DNA of 64,000 nucleotides from Sphingomonas brevis (GTDB lineage: Bacteria > Pseudomonadota > Alphaproteobacteria > Sphingomonadales > Sphingomonadaceae), in assembly GCF_023516505.1 (NCBI RefSeq), contig NZ_JAMGBB010000001.1, forward strand, positions 1,240,001 to 1,304,000, written 5' to 3'. A model generated the notes under the pieces. It was not told the origin of the DNA and did no database searches. It saw nothing but the letters and a program-made list of their open reading frames with translations. Position numbers and translations under genes: made by a program. Positions 58,323-64,000 of this stretch are shown in pieces (position 1 is the stretch's first letter; the number at the start of each line of letters is the position of its first letter).

Positions 58323-59315
58323 CTATGCCGCGGCCACCTTGGTCATGCTCTCGGGCATCGGCCGTACGATGCGGTTGTGCAGCTGGAACTTGCGGCTGAA
58401 AAGGACATGGAACAGCAACCTGGTCCATGACCGGTGGTGATAGAGGTGATCGTAGAACTCCGGCGCAGCGGCGCGCACCGCCGGGAGGCGCGACCACGGC
58501 ACCTGGGGGAAGTCGTGGTGTTCGTTGTGATAGCCCATGTTGAACGACAGTTTGTTCAACGGACCGTAATAAGAATTGGTCTCCTGCCCTTCTTTGAAAA
58601 CATAATGTTCCTGGATCCAGCGCGCGCCCACCGGATGCACGCCGAGCGAGAACAGCGTCGAAATGAAGAGATAGGCTACCGGCCACCAACCGAAGAACCA
58701 GACGATCGGCACCATCGCCGCGGCCATCGCGACGGCGTTGAATATGACCCAACGGTCGACGGTGCGGACCGCCTTCACCGTGGTCGGCCGCAGGAGGCCC
58801 TGCACCGCCCAGAACATGATGAGCCAGCACGTCTTGCGCCACCAGCTGTTGCCCACCCAGCGCGCCTCGTTGGGCGTCGGCACGTCGGCGTCGAGGCCGG
58901 GGATACCGAGACACTTGTGGTGCAGCATGTGAAAGTTGCGAAAGCCAATCGCCGCCGGGAAGACGATAGCGATGTTGGCGAAGATCGAGCCCAGCCGATT
59001 GGCATTCGCGGTCTTGAACACCACGTTGTGGGTGTAGTCGTGGATCAGCACGAAGAGTGCATGATTGGCGAAGGCGCCGAACACATAGGCCGCGATAACG
59101 ATCGCCCACCACGGCGCGTCGAACACGGCCAGCCCGATGCCAATGGCGACCTGCAACGCAACCAGCAGCACAGTCCACAGTGCCGACCACTGGTCGCGCT
59201 CGAACAGCTCGCGCACCTCTGGGTGTGTGGCGAGAATCTGTTTCGCCCGCACCCGGTGCGGGATCGGCGTACCGCTCTGTGTGAACGCCGCGTTGGGCGC
59301 AGTCTCCGCGACCAT
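58323..59315 (-). CDS. Sphingolipid/ceramide delta-4-type fatty acid desaturase
   Basis: 330 residues from the ATG at 59315; an ATG at 59348 is possible, and reading further upstream enters an AATGGG-family repeat. Three histidine boxes define a membrane di-iron desaturase: HDYTHN (92-97), HMLHH (129-133) and NEHHDFP (about 278). The start HPEVRELF and the EHHDFPQVPWSRLP block resemble dihydroceramide delta-4 desaturases (DEGS) more than ordinary acyl-lipid desaturases. Four to six membrane spans. Sphingomonads make glycosphingolipids, so a sphingoid-base desaturase is plausible. The gene may be single, with no lipid neighbours. Confidence 0.82.
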   Translation of the reverse strand: MVAETAPNAAFTQSGTPIPHRVRAKQILATHPEVRELFERDQWSALWTVLLVALQVAIGIGLAVFDAPWWAIVIAAYVFGAFANHALFVLIHDYTHNVVFKTANANRLGSIFANIAIVFPAAIGFRNFHMLHHKCLGIPGLDADVPTPNEARWVGNSWWRKTCWLIMFWAVQGLLRPTTVKAVRTVDRWVIFNAVAMAAAMVPIVWFFGWWPVAYLFISTLFSLGVHPVGARWIQEHYVFKEGQETNSYYGPLNKLSFNMGYHNEHHDFPQVPWSRLPAVRAAAPEFYDHLYHHRSWTRLLFHVLFSRKFQLHNRIVRPMPESMTKVAAA

Positions 59316-59374
59316 CGGGCTAGGTCCTCTTCTAATGAGCTTCAACATAGGCTGAACACCGGTCGACGTCACGC

Positions 59375-59410
59375 AATGACCGCCTTCCACCCAATTGTCC
59401 GCTTTCCACC
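59375..59410 (-). repeat. AATGGG-family palindromic repeat, inverted orientation
   Basis: Read on the minus strand it gives GGTGGAAAGCGG, AATTGGGTGGAA and GGCGGTCATTGCG. It lies 60 bp upstream of the desaturase start. Confidence 0.5.
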
Positions 59411-59538
59411 TGTTTCTGGCATATTTGACCAACAAATGAACTTGCGGAACCTTGTCGCACGAAGCGACGCGAAATCGTCGCACCAAAGGCGTAAAAATGG
59501 CAGATATCTGCTAAAATTCTCATGCCCAGTCAAATTGG

Positions 59539-60357
59539 TCAACCAGACCGAATATTGAAAGGCACGACCCGATTGGCGGCATCGTGGCCGATATCAGCCC
59601 GGCCTCCGAACGCGATTCCCGACCGTTCGCACCAGTCCCGGACGATGGATTCGGCGTCATTGCCGAACACCGGATCATTGTCTGGAATTTCGCTCATCCG
59701 TCCCATTCTCAAAGAGCCAAGCCGGCGGATCGCCGGGCTTCCAGTGACGTGAAACATGGTCCGGTCGATTCGATATTCATGTTCGGCGACATCTTCGATC
59801 AGCAATTCGACACCGTCGAAGTCGGGCTCAAGCGACGTACCGAGCAGGTTCGACAATACGGTCAGGTTGAACGCCATCGCGCGGCGCCCTGGCTGCAACC
59901 CTGGTTCCAGCGCCGCCGGCTCGCGCCGGACCAGCCAGTCCAGCGCGCGGTGAATTGCCGCTTCGCCGCCCGGCCGGACGACATCCTGTACCATCGGGCC
60001 ATGAGCGACATCGAGTCCGGCCTTGTCGAATGCCGCCAGCAGGAAACCGGAGTCCGAATAGCCGAGATAGGTTTTTGCGCGTGCAGCCGCGGGCAAATCT
60101 TCGACGGCTGATTCTGCAATCCGATTGGAACCGTATCCGCCGCGCGCGAACCAGACGGCGTCGTAACCTTCATCCGCCATCACTTCGCGCAGCGCAGCCA
60201 GCCTAGCGTTGTCAGGCCCCGCAAAATGCCCATCTGACAGGAAGCATTGGGGATGAATGACCAACTCGCAGTCGTCACGTGCCGCGGCGATGGCAACCAC
60301 AGCCTCGGCCGCTTCCGGCTTTAACGTGCAGCTTGGCGCAACCACGGCAATCTTCAT
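59539..60357 (-). CDS. LD-carboxypeptidase (S66 family, LdcA-like)
   Basis: 272 residues from the ATG at 60357 (MKIAVVAPS). The S66 nucleophile serine is in LGYSDSGFLLAAF, with ARGGYGSNRI before it and a glutamate/histidine pair later (LIEDVAEHEYRIDR then GSLRMGRM). The enzyme trims the terminal D-alanine from muropeptide tetrapeptides in the cytoplasm. It is divergent from a Mur ligase with 49 bp between starts. No signal peptide is present. Confidence 0.85.
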   Translation of the reverse strand: MKIAVVAPSCTLKPEAAEAVVAIAAARDDCELVIHPQCFLSDGHFAGPDNARLAALREVMADEGYDAVWFARGGYGSNRIAESAVEDLPAAARAKTYLGYSDSGFLLAAFDKAGLDVAHGPMVQDVVRPGGEAAIHRALDWLVRREPAALEPGLQPGRRAMAFNLTVLSNLLGTSLEPDFDGVELLIEDVAEHEYRIDRTMFHVTGSPAIRRLGSLRMGRMSEIPDNDPVFGNDAESIVRDWCERSGIAFGGRADIGHDAANRVVPFNIRSG

Positions 60358-60406
60358 CGGTGCGATGAATTGCACATGGCTGCGCGACCGCATAGGGCCG
60401 CGCGCA

Positions 60407-61795
60407 ATGACGGAGCAATTTTTCTTCTGCGGAATCGGCGGCAGCGGCATGCTTCCGCTCGCTGCCATCGTTCGCGCCGGCGGAGCACGCGTTGCCGGTT
60501 CCGATCGTTCGCTCGATGCCGGCCGCCTGGCCAACAAGTTCGACTATCTCAAGTCACTGGGGATTGCGCTGGCACCGCAGGACGGGTCCGGCCTGGCAGA
60601 CGGCATGACTCTCGTCACTTCGGCCGCGGTCGAAGAGACGATCCCCGACGTGGTTCGGGCGCGCGAACTCGGGCTTCAGCACCTGACGCGCCCACAGCTG
60701 CTCGCGAAATTGCTAAATGCCGCGCACAAAAGCGTCGCGGTCGGGGGCACCAGCGGCAAGTCGACTGTCACCGGGATGATCGGATGGATATTGCATGCGC
60801 TCCATCGCCAACCGACGGTCATGAATGGCGCGGTAATGAAGAATTTCGTGTCGCCGAGCGCGCCTTTTTCTTCCGCGCTGGTTGGCGATCCGGAAATGTT
60901 CGTTAGCGAAGTCGACGAAAGCGATGGCTCGATCGCGCTCTATCATCCGACCGTGGCGGTGCTGACGAACATCAGTCTCGACCATATGACGATGGACGAG
61001 CTTCGGGCGCTTTTCGCTGGATTTCTCAATCGCTCGGACAAGGCCGTGCTTAACCTCGACGACCCCGAGACCCGCGCGCTCGCCGAAACGATGCCAACCG
61101 ACAAATTGATCAGTTACGGTTTCGACAGCCCCGGTGCGACGTTGGTCGGACGCAATCTGGAGCTGTCCCCCGACGGCGTTCGTTTCACCGCCGACTTTGG
61201 TGGCGAGCGCCAGGAAATCGACCTCCACGTGCCGGGCCGCCACAATGCGATGAATGCCCTGGCGGCGCTTGGCGCAATCCATGCGCTCGGCATTTCGCTG
61301 GCCGAAGCGGCGCCGGCTCTCGCCCGGTTCGCAGGCCTGAAGCGCCGGCTTGAAACAGTGGGAACTGCCGGCGGGGTCACGGTTATCGACGACTTCGCTC
61401 ATAATCCGGACAAGATCGCGGCAACGCTGGCGACGCTGACCGCGCAACCCGGTCGACTGCTGATGATGTTCCAGCCGCATGGATACGGGCCGATCGCCAA
61501 GATGGGCGAGGAATTGGCGCAAACTTTCGCCAGTGGCATGCGTGACGGCGACCGGCTGTTCCTGCCTGATCCGGTCTACCAAGGCGGCACGGTGGATCGC
61601 TCGCGGGGTTCGGAATGGCTGGCCGAAGCGATTCGGAACGCAGGCGGGGATGTCGAGCACGTCCCCGAACGTACCGAAATCGGCAAGAAGCTACTGGCCG
61701 AAGCGCTGCCCGGTGACCGCATCGCCATCCTCGGCGCGCGCGACGACAGTTTGAGCGAATTCGCACGCGAGCTGGTTGAGCGGCTCGGAACCTGA
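60407..61795 (+). CDS. Mur ligase family protein (Mpl/MurC-like)
   Basis: 462 residues from the ATG at 60407. Residues 1-105 are the UDP-MurNAc-binding Rossmann domain (FFFCGIGGSGMLPLAAIV), 110-300 the ATPase (GGTSGKSTVTGM, SEVDESDGS, NISLDHM) and 310-460 the ligase domain (VIDDFAHNPDKIAATLATL). Length and domain order fit murein peptide ligase (Mpl) or MurC. The P-loop GTSGKS differs from the usual GTHGKT. It stands apart from a mur/fts cluster and beside an LD-carboxypeptidase, whose tripeptide product is Mpl's substrate, so recycling (Mpl) is favoured. Confidence 0.78.
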   Translation: MTEQFFFCGIGGSGMLPLAAIVRAGGARVAGSDRSLDAGRLANKFDYLKSLGIALAPQDGSGLADGMTLVTSAAVEETIPDVVRARELGLQHLTRPQLLAKLLNAAHKSVAVGGTSGKSTVTGMIGWILHALHRQPTVMNGAVMKNFVSPSAPFSSALVGDPEMFVSEVDESDGSIALYHPTVAVLTNISLDHMTMDELRALFAGFLNRSDKAVLNLDDPETRALAETMPTDKLISYGFDSPGATLVGRNLELSPDGVRFTADFGGERQEIDLHVPGRHNAMNALAALGAIHALGISLAEAAPALARFAGLKRRLETVGTAGGVTVIDDFAHNPDKIAATLATLTAQPGRLLMMFQPHGYGPIAKMGEELAQTFASGMRDGDRLFLPDPVYQGGTVDRSRGSEWLAEAIRNAGGDVEHVPERTEIGKKLLAEALPGDRIAILGARDDSLSEFARELVERLGT

Positions 61796-61819
61796 GTGCC
61801 GTCGCCTCATTCAACGTCC

Positions 61820-62302
61820 ATGCGGCAACTGTTCCTCGATTGCGACGGCGTCCTCGCAGACTTCGAAACGGGGTCGGTCAAAATGCTCGGCATGCCGCCG
61901 GCCGCATTTGAGGAGCGCCATGGCAAGCGTGGGTTTTGGCGGGAAGTTGCCCGGACCAAGGATTTTTACTTTCGACTGCCGCTGATGGCCGATGCACGAA
62001 TGCTGTTCGATGCGGTCGCGCACCTCGATCCGATCATTCTGACTGGATTGCCGCTCGGAAACTGGGCGGCGCCGCAAAAGGTCCGCTGGGCCGAATTGCA
62101 CTTCCCGGGTACCCGCATCATCACTTGCATGGCCCGCGATAAATACCGTCACATGAAGGGCGCCGACGTGCTGGTCGACGACCGCTCGGACCACCGCGAC
62201 AAATGGGAGGCGGCCGGAGGCGTGTTCGTGCATCACAAGGATGCGCGCAGCAGCCTCAAGCAGCTCGCTGAATATTACCCGACAATAAAGCTGAATGTTT
62301 AG
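61820..62302 (+). CDS. HAD-superfamily 5'-nucleotidase (NT5C-like)
   Basis: 160 residues from the ATG at 61820; a GTG at 61796 right after the Mur ligase stop (TGAGTG) would add eight residues. HAD motif I is FLDCDGVLADFE, motif II is ILTGLP and the C-terminal acidic site is VLVDDRSDHRDKW. These match the cytosolic pyrimidine 5'(3')-deoxyribonucleotidase (NT5C) group. It probably hydrolyses a nucleoside monophosphate. Its end overlaps that of the convergent gene. Confidence 0.8.
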   Translation: MRQLFLDCDGVLADFETGSVKMLGMPPAAFEERHGKRGFWREVARTKDFYFRLPLMADARMLFDAVAHLDPIILTGLPLGNWAAPQKVRWAELHFPGTRIITCMARDKYRHMKGADVLVDDRSDHRDKWEAAGGVFVHHKDARSSLKQLAEYYPTIKLNV

Positions 62303-62850
62303 GCGGCTGCGGCCTGGTCGACCTTCTCGACCCACTCGGGCCAGAACACCGGCTCCCGGGTTGACCAGCCGGGCGCAGTGGCCGCGCTTTCACTGATCGA
62401 CTGCAGCAGCACCCGCCGACGATCCGGGTGAAGGTGCGGCAAGGCGGCGGCGGCACAGAAAGCGGCGGGCAGCCACGGCCGGACATTCGCGCCCATCAGC
62501 CGTTCGTAGAGGAACCGGAAGGCCGCGAAATTCTGGATGCGGTCCTGACCGAGGTCGAACGCGGCGAGCGTCACCAACATGCCCAGGAACGGTTCGATCA
62601 TGTCGAGACCGCTGTCATCCGGGATCTGCACCCGCAGATGATCGATCTGCTTGTAGAAGCGGGCCTGGGCGGCGATTGCGGCGGCTTCGATCTCGTCGCG
62701 GGCCCAAGTCTCGATCGGGTCGGAACGGCCGTAGGCGACATCCAGCGAGCGGCGAATGTAGCGCTGCGTCGCTTTCGGGAAGGAAGCGAATTCCTTCATC
62801 TCCGAAATCAGCAGCGCGCCACCGGCAGGCTGGCTAGTTCTGGTCGCCAT
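62299..62850 (-). CDS. Hypothetical protein, mostly helical
   Basis: 183 residues from the ATG at 62850 (MATRTSQPAGGALLISEM); five extra residues are possible upstream. There is no signal peptide or membrane span; one hydrophobic stretch (MIEPFLGMLVTLAAF) looks amphipathic rather than spanning. No family was recognised, though the even codon use and good start argue that it is real. It ends overlapping the HAD gene by four bases. Confidence 0.6.
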   Translation of the reverse strand: MATRTSQPAGGALLISEMKEFASFPKATQRYIRRSLDVAYGRSDPIETWARDEIEAAAIAAQARFYKQIDHLRVQIPDDSGLDMIEPFLGMLVTLAAFDLGQDRIQNFAAFRFLYERLMGANVRPWLPAAFCAAAALPHLHPDRRRVLLQSISESAATAPGWSTREPVFWPEWVEKVDQAAAA

Positions 62851-63049
62851 GATCCCCGACTCCACTAAACCTCAGGTAGGATCATGCGGCCGATTGGGTT
62901 GCCAATCTCTTAACCAAAATCCCACCCCCCGTTCACATTGAATCAAAGGGGAGTCCTGCCCGCAACATGAAATCCTCACCACCGCTTCATCTTTATGAAA
63001 GCTGTGTTTTTCAGAACACGATATTCAAGGATTTCAGCGCTATGTGAAA

Positions 63050-63289
63050 TTAATCCCCAGAATTTTTCTCGGGGAAGCCGGAAGACGGCGCCGGTTCGGA
63101 CGATCCGGGCTGGGTCGTCGAAATGGGATCCGACGCATCCATTGATTCGTCACTGCCAAGATCAACCTTGGCATCATCGTCGTCGGGATGCTTCTTGACC
63201 TTGAGCTCTAATGCTCGATCCGGCGCACCAGAAAGTGTCGGCGCCGGCAGGTCGCCGTCCTTCTTCTTGTCCACCTTGCGGCCTTCCAT
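63050..63289 (-). CDS. Small charged, probably disordered protein
   Basis: 79 residues from the ATG at 63289, with AGGGA upstream. It is rich in Lys, Asp, Ser and Pro, with an acidic run (KHPDDDDAKVDLGSDESMD) and no hydrophobic core. No family was recognised. It may be a real small protein or a chance frame; a typical start and ribosome-binding site favour the former slightly. Confidence 0.45.
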   Translation of the reverse strand: MEGRKVDKKKDGDLPAPTLSGAPDRALELKVKKHPDDDDAKVDLGSDESMDASDPISTTQPGSSEPAPSSGFPEKNSGD

Positions 63290-63449
63290 CACAACGATTC
63301 CCTATTCGGTTACACCTCCAAAACGAGCGCCGTCCCGTGGCGTTCCCGTCGCACAAGCCAATTTGTTCGACCGATAGGCCCGGCTCGTCTGCCAACGGAC
63401 AAGCGTGCAATTGTTGTTTTCAGGCCAAAGTCCCTAATGAAACTCGCAA

Positions 63450-64000
63450 ATGTCCGCAGCTTCACCATTTTCGCCATTAGGGCGCTTTGCCGACTGGAGA
63501 TTGGCTACCCAGTCGATCATCGGCTTTTGGGCGTTCTATCTCGTCACCGTACTTCTTCGCGGGCTGCTGGGCCCGGAAGCAATGTCGGCGATCGGGTATC
63601 GTGGGATCAACGCCGCCCTTGGCCTGATCCTGACCTTTCTGATTTACGTCACGATCCGGCTGTTCGCGCGAGAAGGCAGTATCCGGCGGATGGCGATCGT
63701 GGCCGCGGCGGCCGCCTTGCCCGCAGCCGTGATCATGTCCGCCGCCAGCTTGAAGATGGCGACCTGGTCGGATCAGATGAACGAGCAGTCGAAGATTACC
63801 ACGCAGGAAGGCATTGCGATCGTCCAGCGCGGCCAGAATGTCCGGATCATCAAGCAGGGCGGCGACGAGCTGGAGGTCAATCTACCGCCCGTCGAGGACA
63901 TTATCGCTTCGAAAATGCCTCGCCTGATCGCGGACGGGACAGTCACCTGGTACTTCCTGCTGGCTGCCTGGTGCGCCTTCTTCATCGCCATGACCCAGCA
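63450..64000 (+). CDS. Membrane protein, probable LytS-type sensor kinase N-terminus (runs off the window)
   Basis: The frame is open from the ATG at 63450 to the window end, 183 complete codons. Four membrane spans are visible: about 22-40, 52-70, 80-98 and 165-182, with a periplasmic or cytoplasmic loop (about 100-160) rich in charged residues (QSKITTQEGIAIVQRG). The opening PLGRFADWRLATQSIIGFWAFYLV resembles the membrane part of LytS-like histidine kinases in sphingomonads. The catalytic part, if any, lies beyond the window, so the assignment is tentative. Confidence 0.6.
   Translation, partial: MSAASPFSPLGRFADWRLATQSIIGFWAFYLVTVLLRGLLGPEAMSAIGYRGINAALGLILTFLIYVTIRLFAREGSIRRMAIVAAAAALPAAVIMSAASLKMATWSDQMNEQSKITTQEGIAIVQRGQNVRIIKQGGDELEVNLPPVEDIIASKMPRLIADGTVTWYFLLAAWCAFFIAMTQ

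Noticed and set aside
58434-59558. 374-codon plus-strand frame opposite the desaturase
   Set aside because: Shadow; histidine boxes are on the minus strand, and the frame runs through a dispersed repeat.

Overview
This 64 kb window is GC-rich, densely coding DNA from an alphaproteobacterium, most likely a member of the Sphingomonadales. The evidence is a circularly permuted two-piece tmRNA whose tag reads ANDNEALALAA, a ceramide-type desaturase, TonB-dependent receptors placed inside catabolic operons, and several families of short palindromic repeats. No tRNA, rRNA, CRISPR array, transposase or phage gene was seen.

Layout. 1-6.5 kb holds housekeeping and small genes: the 3' end of an M13 peptidase, two c-type cytochromes, isovaleryl-CoA dehydrogenase, a thiolase, a small XRE regulator with a membrane-protein partner, and a periplasmic RidA-like protein. 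6.6-12.5 kb is one giant autotransporter adhesin with about 25-residue repeats and an unusual proline-rich tail after its barrel. 12.8-21.3 kb holds an SH3-domain protein, a nitronate monooxygenase, nadC, and a possible cyclic-nucleotide group: a CpdA-like phosphoesterase, a CHASE2 class III cyclase, a secreted protein and a membrane protein with a cyclic-nucleotide-binding domain. 21.3-25.8 kb holds membrane proteins and lipoproteins among copies of a 30-bp palindromic repeat, with a TorF-type porin gene that has lost its 5' end.

The centrepiece is 25.9-47.4 kb, a locus that appears to take phytate from outside the cell into central metabolism. A secreted tandem beta-propeller phytase diverges from an operon of TonB receptor, organophosphate:phosphate antiporter and purple-acid-phosphatase-like lipoprotein. 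Converging on it is a tightly coupled operon: RpiR regulator, iolC (kinase fused to a DUF2090 aldolase domain), iolD, iolE, iolB, inositol monophosphatase and a second TonB receptor. Divergent from the regulator are two inositol-dehydrogenase paralogs, followed by a convergent three-gene sugar/inositol ABC importer. A perfect GGAA-N6-TTCC palindrome lies between the regulator and the first dehydrogenase. Copies of the 30-bp repeat bracket the whole locus. Only iolA (malonate-semialdehyde dehydrogenase) is missing from the pathway.

47.6-64 kb returns to general functions: M3 dipeptidase, Nudix hydrolase, two TPM-domain proteins and LemA, MscL, an amidohydrolase, ssrA, a second Nudix hydrolase, a SWIB-domain protein, the desaturase, a divergent LD-carboxypeptidase/Mur-ligase pair suited to peptidoglycan recycling, an HAD nucleotidase, and the start of a membrane protein that runs off the window.
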